Assembly (NCBI RefSeq): GCF_006717095.1
Contig: NZ_VFQE01000001.1
Coordinates: forward strand, 2,046,001 to 2,110,000
Direction of reading: 5' to 3'
Source of the DNA: Blastococcus colisei
Lineage (GTDB): Bacteria > Actinomycetota > Actinomycetes > Mycobacteriales > Geodermatophilaceae
Length of the DNA: 64,000 nt
Position numbers and translations under genes: made by a program. Shown here piece after piece: positions 15,662 through 24,125 of this stretch. Each line of letters opens with the position of its first letter. Position 1 is the stretch's first letter. The notes below the pieces were generated by a model. The model was given only the letters and a program-made list of their open reading frames with translations. It was not told the DNA's origin and made no database searches.

Positions 15662-18600
15662 ATGAAGACCTGGCTGGACGCGTGGCCGGTGTTCCGGCAG
15701 CTGACCGGATCCGACCCTTCCGGGCGGGGCGAGGCGGTGCGCAGCAAGCGCACCGACACCCTCGTGCCGCGCACGGCGTCCGCGGACCGCGTCGTGCAGA
15801 GCATCTGCCCGTACTGCGCGGTGGGCTGCGGGCAACGGGTCTTCGTCCAGGACGAGGAGGTCACCCAGATCGAGGGCGACCCCGACTCGCCGATCAGCCG
15901 CGGCCGGCTGTGCCCCAAGGGCGCGGCGAGCAAGAGTCTGGTCACCAGCGCGACGCGGCAGAGGAAGGTCAGGTACCGCCGTCCGTACGGGACGGAGTGG
16001 GAGGACCTCGATCTCGACACGGCGATGGACATGATCGCCGACCGGGTGATCAAGACCCGCGGGGAGACCTGGCAGGACGAGGACGAAGTCGACGGACAAC
16101 CGCGCAGGCTGAACAGGACGATGGGGATAGCGAGCCTCGGAGGGGCGACCCTCGACAACGAGGAGAACTACCTCATGAAGAAGCTCTACACCGCCCTGGG
16201 CGCGGTCCAGGTCGAGAACCAGGCGCGCATATAGCACTCCTCCACGGTCCCCGGTCTGGGGACCTCTTTCGGCCGTGGCGGCGCCACGACGTTCCAGCAG
16301 GACCTGGCGAACGCCGACTGCATCGTCATCGAGGGCTCGAACATGGCCGAGGCCCACCCGGTGGGCTTCCAGTGGGTCATGGAGGCCAAGGCCAGGGGAG
16401 CGACGATCATCCACGTCGACCCGCGGTTCACCCGCACCAGCGCCCTGGCCGACCTGCACGTCCCGCTGCGTGCCGGGAGCGACATCGCCTTCCTCGGGGG
16501 GTTGATCAACCACGTGCTGCGGAACGAGAAGGACTTCCGCGAGTACGTCGTCGCCTACACCAACGCCGCGGCAATCCTGCGGGAGGACTTCCAGGACACC
16601 GAGGACCTCGACGGGCTCTTCTCCGGCTACGACCCGGAGACGGGTCGGTACGACGAGACGTCGTGGCAGTACGAGGGTGTTTCGGTCACCGCGGCGGCCG
16701 GTCAGCGCCAGTCGCCCAAGCCGGGGGCCTCGGGCAGCGCGCAGCCGGGGTCGGAGGCGTCGGACGCGGAGGAGCACGAGCAAGGCACGTCGGAGCAGAC
16801 CGGCAGCGGCGGGATCCCGGTCGGTGGGAAACCGCGGCGTGACGAGACGCTCCAGCACCCGCGGTGCGTCTACCAGGTGCTCAAGCGGCACTACGCGCGC
16901 TACACGCCGGAGATGGTGCACGAGGTGTGCGGCATCGAGCCGGCGGTCTTCCTGAAGGTGGCCGAGGCCCTGACGAGCAACTCCGGCCGCGAGCGCACCA
17001 GCGCCTTCGTGTACTCGGTCGGCTGGACCCACCACACCGTCGGCGTGCAGTACATCCGGGCGGCCAGCGTGCTGCAGGCCCTCCTGGGGAACATGGGGCG
17101 TCCCGGCGGCGGCATCATGGCGCTGCGCGGGCACGCCAGCATCCAGGGGTCGACCGACATCCCGACCCTCTACAACATCCTCCCCGGCTACATCCCGATG
17201 CCGCACGCCCGGCAGGACCGCGACCTCGACGACTTCGTCGCAGAGGCCGCCGGATCCGCGGGCTACTGGGGCAACATGAAGAAGTACACGGTCAGCCTGC
17301 TGAAGGCCTGGTGGGGCGACGCGGCGCAGCCGGAGAACGACTTCTGCTTCGACCACCTGCCGCGGCTGACCGGCGACCACAGCTCGTACCAGACGGTCGC
17401 CCAGCAGATCCAGGGCACCGTGCCCGGCTACTTCCTGGTCGGGGAGAACCCGGCGGTCGGGCACGCCAACGCCAAGATGGCGCGGCTCGGGCTGGCCAAC
17501 CTCGAGTGGCTGGTCGTCCGCGACCTGCAGCTGATCGAGTCGGCGACGTTCTGGGAGAACGGCCCGGAGATCGAGACCGGTGAGCTGGTCACCGAGCAGA
17601 TCCCCACCGAGGTGTTCTTCCTCCCCGCGGCGGCGCACGTGGAGAAGGACGGCTCGTTCACCAACACCCAGCGGCTCCTGCAGTGGCACTCCCAGGCCGT
17701 CGAGCCGACCGGGGACTGCCGCAGCGACCTGTGGTTCTACTTCCACCTCGGCCGGATCGTCCGCGAGAAGCTCGCCGGCTCCGCCGACCCGCGGGACCGG
17801 CCGATCCTGGACCTGACGTGGGACTACCCGACCCACGGCAGCCTCGACGAGCCCAGCGCCCACGCCGTGCTGCGGGAGATCAGCGGCACCGGACCGGACG
17901 GCACGGCGGTGAGCGGCTACACCGAACTGGAGGACGACGGGTCCACGTCGTGCGGCTGCTGGATCTACTCGGGTGTGTTCGCCGACGAGGTCAACCAGGC
18001 CAATCGCAAGAAGCCGCACACCGAGCAGGACCTCGTGGCCCCGGAGTGGGGCTGGGCCTGGCCGATGAACCGGCGGATCCTCTACAACCGGGCCTCGGCC
18101 GATCCGGACGGCCGGCCGTGGAGCGAGCGGAAGAAGTACGTCTACTGGGACGAGGACGCCGGGAAGTGGACCGGCCCCGACGTCCCGGACTTCCAGGCCA
18201 CCAAGCGGCCGGACCACGTACCCCCCGACGGCGCCCAGGCCGAGGACGCCATCGGCGGGGCCGACCCGTTCATCATGCAGAACGACGGCAAGGCCTGGTT
18301 GTTCGTGCCCTCGGGGCTCGCCGACGGGCCCATGCCGACGCACTACGAGCCGGCAGAGTCGCCGGTGCCCAACCCGCTGTACTCGCGCCAGGCCAACCCG
18401 GCGCGGCTGGAGCTGCGGGGCGCCTGGAACCGGGCGAACCCGGCGATGAACGAGACGTTCCCGTTCGTCGTCACCACCTACCGGCTGACCGAGCACCACA
18501 CCGCCGGTGGGATGTCCCGGACCCTGGAGTACCTGGCCGAGCTGCAGCCGGAGTTCTTCTGCGAGGTGAGCCCCCAGCTGGCCGCGGAGCGGGGGCTGGA

Positions 18601-18961
18601 GCACATGGGCTGGGCGACGCTGGTCAGCACGCGCAGCGCCATCGAGGCGCGGGTCCTGGTCACCGAGCGGATGCGGCCGCTGCGGGTCGCCGGGCGGGAG
18701 GTGCACCAGGTCGGGCTTCCGTACCACTGGGGCAGGAACGGCATCACGACCGGCGACTCGGCCAACGACCTGCTCGGCGTGGTGATGGATCCCAACGTGC
18801 ACATCCAGGAATCCAAGGTCGCCACGTGCGACATCCGGCCCGGTCGACGTCCGCGGGGACCGGAACTGGTCGAGTTCGTGGAGGGCTACCGCCGGCGGGC
18901 GGGGGTCGCGAGCGGTCGGCTGGGCCCGAACGGACGAGCACCGATCGAGGAGCGGTCATGA
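15662..18961 (+). CDS. fdhA: Formate dehydrogenase catalytic subunit, selenocysteine encoded by UAG
   Basis: Read through TAG at 16232-16234 the gene encodes 1099 residues of a FdnG-type molybdenum/tungsten bis-MGD formate dehydrogenase. The N-terminal [4Fe-4S] motif is CPYCAVGCG with Cys49, 52, 56 and CPKG at Cys84. Codon 191 is the TAG in VENQARI-[UAG]-HSSTVPGLG, where enterobacterial enzymes have NQARV-Sec-HGPTV. Downstream are NMAEAHPVGF, TLQHPRCVYQVLKRH and C-terminal YHWGRNGITTGDSANDLLG. A Ser/Gly/Glu-rich insert lies around residues 345-395. ATG 15662 follows GGGAGGG. There is no twin-arginine signal, so a cytoplasmic site is likely. Its end overlaps the next gene by ATGA. Confidence 0.95.
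16246..16264 (+). promoter_or_regulatory. Bacterial SECIS hairpin of formate dehydrogenase
   Basis: GGTCCCC (16246-16252) and GGGGACC (16258-16264) form a perfect 7-bp stem around loop GGTCT, starting 11 nt after the TAG codon. The loop sequence GGUCU is the same as the SelB-contacting loop core I recall for the E. coli fdhF SECIS, and the 11-nt spacing is also the classical one. The element lies wholly in coding sequence for Val-Pro-Gly-Leu-Gly-Thr, so it is constrained by both RNA and protein. Confidence 0.9.
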
Positions 18962-19995
18962 CGGCGATCAGTTCGGCCAGCGCGGCGTTCACCGGCGAGG
19001 ACCCGGGAAACCGGTTGTTCGGTCCGGTGCCCGACGTCACCGGCGACCGTGGTTACGCCGACGACCATCCTGCCCGGGTCGGCTTCTTCACCGACACCTC
19101 GGTGTGCATCGGCTGCAAGGCCTGCGAGGTGGCGTGCAAGGAGTGGAACCTCCTGCCGATGGACGACGCGAAAGGCACGGTCGATGCCCTGGGCCTGACC
19201 GGGGCGTCCTACGACAACACCGGGATGCTCGGTGCGAACAGCTGGCGGCACGTCGCCTTCGTCGAGCAGAGCCGTGCGGTGGACCTGCCGATGCCCACGG
19301 TCGGACTGCCGGGCGCCGACGGCGGGCAGCGACCGCTCGAGGATCCCCCCGTCGTCCACCCGGGGGTTCCGGCGTCGGCGACGACGGCGGAGCAGACCGA
19401 TCCGCAGCGGACGTCCTCGGGCGACCGGGAGATCCGCTGGCTGATGTCGTCCGACGTCTGCAAGCACTGCACCCACGCGGCCTGCCTCGACGTCTGCCCG
19501 ACCGGGTCGCTGTTCCGCACCGAGTTCGGCACCGTGGTGGTGCAGGAGGACATCTGCAACGGCTGCGGCTACTGCGTGCCGGCCTGCCCGTACGGGGTGA
19601 TCGACCAGCGCCAGGACGACGGCCGGGTGTTCAAGTGCACCCTCTGCTACGACCGGCTGACCGACGGGCTGCAGCCGGCCTGCGCGTCGGCCTGCCCGAC
19701 CGAGTCGATCCAGTTCGGTGACCTCGACGCGCTGCAGGCACGCGCCGACGAGCGGCTGGCCGCGCTGCAGACCAAGGGCGTGGAGGGGGCGCGGCTCTAC
19801 GGGCGGGACGAGACCGACGGCGTCGGGGGAGCCGGGGCGTTCTTCCTGCTGCTCGACGAGCCGGAGGTCTACGGGCTGCCACCGGACCCGGTGGTCACCA
19901 CCCGCGACCTGCCGGCGATGTGGCGGTCCGTCGGCGCGGGTGCGGCGATGGTGGTCGGGCTGGTCGCCTCGGCGTTCGTGGGGCGGCGGCGATGA
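18958..19995 (+). CDS. fdhB: Formate dehydrogenase iron-sulfur subunit
   Basis: The 345-residue electron-transfer subunit has four ferredoxin-type Cys clusters: CIGCKACEVACKEWN, CKHCTHAACLDVCPTG, CNGCGYCVPACPYG and CTLCYDRL...CASACPTES. This is the FdnH/HybA pattern. The C-terminus carries a hydrophobic helix (GAGAAMVVGLVASAFVG) preceded by a charged region, which would tether it to the membrane. It relays electrons from the formate site to the membrane subunit. Start ATG 18958 lies in ATGA with the catalytic subunit, and its own stop overlaps the next start in the same way. Confidence 0.93.
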   Translation: MTAISSASAAFTGEDPGNRLFGPVPDVTGDRGYADDHPARVGFFTDTSVCIGCKACEVACKEWNLLPMDDAKGTVDALGLTGASYDNTGMLGANSWRHVAFVEQSRAVDLPMPTVGLPGADGGQRPLEDPPVVHPGVPASATTAEQTDPQRTSSGDREIRWLMSSDVCKHCTHAACLDVCPTGSLFRTEFGTVVVQEDICNGCGYCVPACPYGVIDQRQDDGRVFKCTLCYDRLTDGLQPACASACPTESIQFGDLDALQARADERLAALQTKGVEGARLYGRDETDGVGGAGAFFLLLDEPEVYGLPPDPVVTTRDLPAMWRSVGAGAAMVVGLVASAFVGRRR

Positions 19996-21068
19996 CCACG
20001 GGGGAAGCGCCGGAGGGCGTCGGAGCGGGTGCCCCGGGTGCCGGCTGGCGGCGGGCCGACGGTCCGCCGGCCCAGGACCGCGAGCAGCGGCGCCGCGGGG
20101 GCGGCCGCCGCGGAGGCCGCGGGGAGATCCCGATGGTCGACGAAGCCGAGTTCACCTCGTACTACGGCCGGCCGGTCATCAAGCCACCGGTGTGGAAGAC
20201 GCCGGACGTGCCGCTCTACCTGTTCCTCGGAGGCGCCGCCGGGTCCTCCGCTGTCCTGGGCGCCCTGGCCGAGGGGACGCGCCGCCCGGCGCTGGCGCGC
20301 GTCGCCCACCTCACCGCGGGCGGCGGGGCGCTCGCCTCGGTGGCCTTCCTCATCCACGACCTGGGCAGGCCGAGCCGGTTCCTGAACATGCTGCGCGTGC
20401 TCAAGACGACCTCGCCACTCTCGGTGGGGTCCTGGATCCTGGCGCCGTTCAGCGCGCTGACCACCGCGACGGCCGGAGCCCACCTCCTGGGCTGGTTCCC
20501 GTTGCTGCGCCGGCTCACGGGCGTCGGAGCGGCGGTCCTGGGCGGGCCGATGACGACCTACACGGCGGCGCTGCTCGCCAACACCGCCGTCCCGTCGTGG
20601 CACGAGGTGCACCGCGAACTGCCGTTCGTCTTCGCCGGCTCGGCCATGGCCGCGGGTGGGGGGATCACCATGGCACTCACGCCCCTCGACGAGGCGGGGC
20701 CCGCGCGCAAGGTCGCGGCTCTGGGTGCGGTGATCGAGTTCGGGGCGATGCAGCGCGTCGAACACGGCCACGGGCTGGTCAGCGAGCCGTACCGGACCGG
20801 CCGGGCAGGGAAGCTGCTGAAAGCCGCGCGCGCCTGCACCTCCGCCGGTGCGGGCCTGACCCTGGTGGCCGGCCGCAGCCGGCCGGCCGCGGTGGTGAGC
20901 GGGGCCCTGGTGACGGCCGGGTCGGTGCTCACCCGGTTCGGCATCTTCGACGCAGGCATGGCCAGCGCGAAGGATCCCAAGTACACCGTCGAACCACAGC
21001 GGGCCCGGGCCCGTGCCCGGGACGCGGCCGGATCGCGCGAGGCTGCGTCCACCGGGACGAGGCCATGA
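19992..21068 (+). CDS. nrfD: NrfD/PsrC-type membrane subunit of formate dehydrogenase
   Basis: This 358-residue protein has about 55 hydrophilic residues first (rich in Arg and Gly), then a polytopic region beginning VPLYLFLGGAAGSSAVLGAL. That stretch, the following HLTAGGGALASVAFLIHDLGRP and SVGSWILAPFSAL are typical of NrfD-family quinone-interacting subunits, which lack haem. About eight helices are predicted by eye. It replaces the cytochrome b subunit of FdnI-type enzymes and should pass electrons to menaquinone. It is the last gene of the operon; a 104-bp gap follows. Confidence 0.88.
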   Translation: MTTGEAPEGVGAGAPGAGWRRADGPPAQDREQRRRGGGRRGGRGEIPMVDEAEFTSYYGRPVIKPPVWKTPDVPLYLFLGGAAGSSAVLGALAEGTRRPALARVAHLTAGGGALASVAFLIHDLGRPSRFLNMLRVLKTTSPLSVGSWILAPFSALTTATAGAHLLGWFPLLRRLTGVGAAVLGGPMTTYTAALLANTAVPSWHEVHRELPFVFAGSAMAAGGGITMALTPLDEAGPARKVAALGAVIEFGAMQRVEHGHGLVSEPYRTGRAGKLLKAARACTSAGAGLTLVAGRSRPAAVVSGALVTAGSVLTRFGIFDAGMASAKDPKYTVEPQRARARARDAAGSREAASTGTRP

Positions 21069-21172
21069 CGTCGTGCCCCGCCGGGCGCACAGCCCGCGGT
21101 CCGTCTGTCGACAAGGTGACGAATCGGGGTATCCGCACGTCGACCTGACGCCCCACCCCGGAGGAGGGTCCC

Positions 21173-21447
21173 ATGGGACATGCGGCCGACGGGTCCGATC
21201 GCCGGCGCGGGAACCGCCGGCCGGCCGATCCCGAGCAGCGCGCAGACCACGGTCGCTCGGGCGTTCTGCCGCGATCGCGAGCGGCATCGTCCTGGTGGTC
21301 CTGGTGGTCCTGGTGGTGTGGTTGGTCATCTACTTCGCCGCCCGGGAGCAGTCCACCGAGGGCAGCGGAGCCTTCGGTCCAGGGAGCGAGCCAGGGACGG
21401 GAACAGTGGTGAGCGACTCGACCGTGATCGCTCGGATCTCGAGGTAG
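21173..21447 (+). pseudogene. Small single-TM protein gene, apparently frameshifted
   Basis: GGAGGAGGG precedes ATG 21173 and opens MGHAADGSDRRRGNRRPADP, a hydrophilic start. In the same frame the sequence turns into an implausible Trp/Ser run after about residue 35. One frame over, the sequence reads IASGIVLVVLVVLVVWLVIY, a perfect transmembrane helix, followed by a Gly/Ser/Thr-rich tail to TAG at 21445-21447. Loss of one base around 21265-21285 would explain this. Both segments have GC-rich third positions in their own frames. It may be a sequencing error, a real mutation or, less likely, recoding. No family is recognised. Confidence 0.5.
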
Positions 21448-21700
21448 GTCATTGCAAGGCGGGAGCCTTGATCTGTCACCGGCAGGGCTGAGGGCTTGCT
21501 CTGAGCCCGCTACTCAGGACGGCACGCTTGGGCCGCCGCCGACCGGGTGGTCGTCGGCACGCTCGCCAGCGGGTCGTGGGCCGCTGCATGTCCGAGGTGT
21601 CGACGTGCTCCCTGCGCAACTGATCGGCGCATCCTGAGGTGCGGGCTTCCCGGTCGCCGGTGAGAATCAGGCCGATCGCCGTCCAGACCGAGGAGCTCCG
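21448..21700. other. Intergenic region after the formate dehydrogenase locus
   Basis: The 253-bp stretch holds the upstream region of the next gene. It was read on both strands for a Sec tRNA gene, because the operon needs one. No cloverleaf, CTA or TCA anticodon loop in an extended stem, or T-loop was seen. No hairpin strong enough to call a terminator was found. Confidence 0.4.
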
Positions 21701-22243
21701 GTGTCCGAAGCCACGCGCGGCGGCATTCGCAATGCCGACCTGCTGACCGTCTACTGCAACGACCACCTGGCCGCCTCGGTCGGCGGCATCGAGCTGGTCA
21801 AGCGGATGATCGGGGCGCACGCCGGCACCGTCTACGAAGCGCGGCTGCGGCAGCTGCTGAAGGAGTTGCACGAGGAGCACCATGCCCTGCGGGGGATCAT
21901 GGCCGAGCTGGGGCTGCCGATCCGGCGGTACAAGCAGCTCGGCCTCTGGCTGGGGGAGAAGATCAGCAGGGTCAAGTTGAACGGCCGGCTGGTGAGCCGG
22001 TCGCCGATGAGCTCGCTCGTCGAGTTCGAGTTCCTCGCCTCGGCCGTCCGGGCCAAGCGCAGCGGGTTCGAGACGCTGCGCGAGGTCGCGGCGATCGACG
22101 ACCGCGTGGACGTCGAGCTCATGGACGGGCTGATCGAGCAGGCCAACAAGCAGCACGATTGGGTCACCCATGCCCGCCGAGAGGTGGCCGCCGACGTCTT
22201 CGGTGGCCGGCCCGAGTCCGCGGACGAGGCCGCCGGCGACTGA
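21701..22243 (+). CDS. Helical protein, possibly ferritin-like, unknown function
   Basis: A 180-residue soluble, mostly helical protein. Start GTG 21701 follows GAGGAG. Repeating helices contain Glu and His at positions reminiscent of ferritin-like diiron bundles: NDHLAASVGGIELVKRM, LLKELHEEHHALRGIM, LVEFEFLASAV, and EQANKQHDWVTHARREV. The spacing has not been proven to match a diiron site. No signal peptide or membrane segment is present. It stands alone between the formate dehydrogenase locus and a hydrolase gene. Treat the ferritin suggestion as an inference. Confidence 0.6.
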   Translation: MSEATRGGIRNADLLTVYCNDHLAASVGGIELVKRMIGAHAGTVYEARLRQLLKELHEEHHALRGIMAELGLPIRRYKQLGLWLGEKISRVKLNGRLVSRSPMSSLVEFEFLASAVRAKRSGFETLREVAAIDDRVDVELMDGLIEQANKQHDWVTHARREVAADVFGGRPESADEAAGD

Positions 22244-22359
22244 ACGGGCGAGCGGTGGTCAGCCCGGGCGGTGTCGTGCCGGCTCGCGGCTCCGACCTGC
22301 TGGACCGGCAGTCAGGTGCCGACGGGCGCGGGGGACCGCCGGCGCGGTAGAACCGAGAC

Positions 22360-23118
22360 ATGTGCCACGACCACGACAGTCGCCCGCCCGCACCGCCCCG
22401 CAGTGGCGACGTCGCCGAACGCGGCGTCCTCACGCTGACCGCTGCCGACGGCACGGCGTTCTCTGCCGCTTACGCCGCGCCGGCCGCCACGCCGCGGGTC
22501 GGCGTCGTGGTGCTCCCGGACGTCCGCGGGCTGCACCCCTACTACGTGGCCCTGGCCGAGCGGTTCGCCGAGGCGGGCTTGTCTGCGGTGGCCATCGACT
22601 GGTTCGGCCGGACCGCCGGTGTCTGCGGGTCGACCGGTGTCCGTGACGAGGACTTCGACTGGCAGACGCACATCCCGCAGACGACCGAGGCCGGGATCGA
22701 TGCCGACATCACCACGGCGGTCGGGTACCTGCGGGAGCGCACGTCGCCCGACCTGCCGGTCGTCACGGTGGGCTTCTGCTTCGGCGGCAGCCACTCCTGG
22801 CGGCAGGCCGGCGGTTCGCTCGACCTGGCCGGCTGCGCCGGGTTCTACGGAAAGCCGTCGATCGTGGGGCACTCGGCCGCGGCGGCCCGTCTGCCCACGG
22901 TCATGGTGATCGCCGGTGCCGACTCCGCCACCCCCGTCGATGACCAGCTCGCGCTGGCCGACACCATGCGCGCCGCCGGTGCGGAGGTCGACGCGGTCGT
23001 CTACGACGGCGCGCCGCACTCGTTCTTCGACCGGGCCCACGGCGAGTGGGAGGACGCCTGCCGGGACGCGTGGGAGCACGTGCTGGCCCTCACCGATCGC
23101 GCGGCGCTCCGCTCGTGA
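22360..23118 (+). CDS. Dienelactone hydrolase family protein
   Basis: This 252-residue alpha/beta hydrolase has nucleophile Cys in GFCFGGSHSW, typical of dienelactone hydrolases, where most hydrolases use Ser. The N-terminal VGVVVLPDVRGLHPYYVALAERFAEAG forms the oxyanion-hole strand and helix. Catalytic Asp is probable in VIAGADSATPV and catalytic His in DGAPHSFFDRAH. It is cytoplasmic. A natural substrate such as a chlorocatechol-derived lactone cannot be assumed, since many actinobacterial members are general hydrolases. It overlaps the next gene by GTGA. Confidence 0.85.
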   Translation: MCHDHDSRPPAPPRSGDVAERGVLTLTAADGTAFSAAYAAPAATPRVGVVVLPDVRGLHPYYVALAERFAEAGLSAVAIDWFGRTAGVCGSTGVRDEDFDWQTHIPQTTEAGIDADITTAVGYLRERTSPDLPVVTVGFCFGGSHSWRQAGGSLDLAGCAGFYGKPSIVGHSAAAARLPTVMVIAGADSATPVDDQLALADTMRAAGAEVDAVVYDGAPHSFFDRAHGEWEDACRDAWEHVLALTDRAALRS

Positions 23119-23636
23119 CCTCCGGCCGGTCGGGCAGCGAGGGTCTGCCCGCGCCCCTGCCCCTCGACGGCGTGACGCTGCACCTGCGCCCCGCGGCTGT
23201 CACCGATCTCCCGGCCCTGGTCGCCCTGCTGGCCGACGACCCGCTCGGCATCGGCCGCCAGGACGCCGGCGGCGACCTGGGGCCCTACCGGCGGGCGTTC
23301 GAGCTGGTCGACGGCGATCCTGCGCATCTCCTCCTGGTTGCCGTCGACGGGGACGCCGTCCTCGGGACGATGCAGCTGTCCTTCATCCCCGGGCTCTCCC
23401 GGCGCGGTGCGCTGCGCGCGCAGATCGAGGCGGTGCGGGTAGCCGCCGGGGCCCGCGGTCGCGGCCTGGGCGCGGCCATGATCGGGTGGGCGATCGACGA
23501 GTCGCGCCGCCGGGGCTGCGCGCTGGTGCAGCTCACGACCGACAAGGCCCGAATCGACGCGCAGCGCTTCTACGAGCGGCTCGGCTTCGTCGCCTCGCAC
23601 GAGGGCATGAAGCTCCAGCTCCCCGGCGCCTCCTAG
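23115..23636 (+). CDS. GNAT-family N-acetyltransferase
   Basis: A 173-residue GNAT protein starting at GTG 23115 in GTGA with the hydrolase. VTLHLRPAAVTDLPALVALL opens the fold. The acetyl-CoA loop is VRVAAGARGRGLGAAMIGWA (motif A, Q/R-x-x-G-x-G/A). ALVQLTTDKARIDAQRFYERLGF is the C-terminal motif typical of small acetyltransferases such as those acting on amines or antibiotics. The acceptor is unknown. The stop is TAG, showing that UAG without a hairpin ends translation here. Confidence 0.83.
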   Translation: MTSGRSGSEGLPAPLPLDGVTLHLRPAAVTDLPALVALLADDPLGIGRQDAGGDLGPYRRAFELVDGDPAHLLLVAVDGDAVLGTMQLSFIPGLSRRGALRAQIEAVRVAAGARGRGLGAAMIGWAIDESRRRGCALVQLTTDKARIDAQRFYERLGFVASHEGMKLQLPGAS

Positions 23637-23645
23637 GCTGGGCCG

Positions 23646-24041
23646 GTGACTGGGAAGCCGATCGACCCGGGTGTCATCGAACTGGCCGGGCGGGTCTTCG
23701 ACCTGGCCCGCGGCGGCCACACCGAGGAGCTGACCGCGTACCTCGACGCCGGCGTCCCGGTGAACCTCACCAACGACAAGGGCGACACCCTGCTGATCCT
23801 GGCCGCCTACCACGGGCACCCGGCGACGGTGGGCGCCCTGCTCGACCGGGGGGCCGACCACTCGCGGGCCAACGACCGCGGGCAGACCGCGCTGGCCGCG
23901 GCCGTCTTCAAGCAGTCGGCAGCGACCGTGACCCGGCTGCTCGATGCCGGTGCCGACCCCGACGCCGGTGGCCCGAGTGCCCGGGCGACGGCGACGTTCT
24001 TCGACCTCCCCGCGATGGTCGAGCTGCTCGACGCGACATAG
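23646..24041 (+). CDS. Ankyrin-repeat protein
   Basis: The 131-residue protein is composed of about three ankyrin repeats. NDKGDTLLILAAYHGHPATVGALLDRGADHSRANDRGQTALAAAVFKQ... shows the G-x-TPLHxA-like turns and the LLxxGAD ends, and a third repeat ends LLDAGADPDAG. Start GTG 23646 lies 9 bp after the acetyltransferase stop. Ankyrin proteins bind other proteins; the partner is unknown. Terminal stop is TAG. Confidence 0.8.
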   Translation: MTGKPIDPGVIELAGRVFDLARGGHTEELTAYLDAGVPVNLTNDKGDTLLILAAYHGHPATVGALLDRGADHSRANDRGQTALAAAVFKQSAATVTRLLDAGADPDAGGPSARATATFFDLPAMVELLDAT

Positions 24042-24125
24042 CGCCTGGGACGCTCGGGTGGGCGCGCCCGGCACCATGGGGGCACGGTGTACGGGGTAGT
24101 ACGCGGCGACCTGGGGGAGGCGGGC

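Noticed and set aside
15575-18802. Antisense open frame over 1000 codons opposite formate dehydrogenase
   Set aside because: High GC gives long shadow frames. It is low in codon quality, rich in Arg/His/Val repeats, and antisense to a well-recognised gene.
15662-18961. Formate dehydrogenase as a pseudogene or two separate genes
   Set aside because: Single TAG at the known Sec position with SECIS hairpin and intact frame either side.
21448-21700. Sec tRNA gene near the operon
   Set aside because: No extended cloverleaf, anticodon loop or T-loop found by reading both strands.
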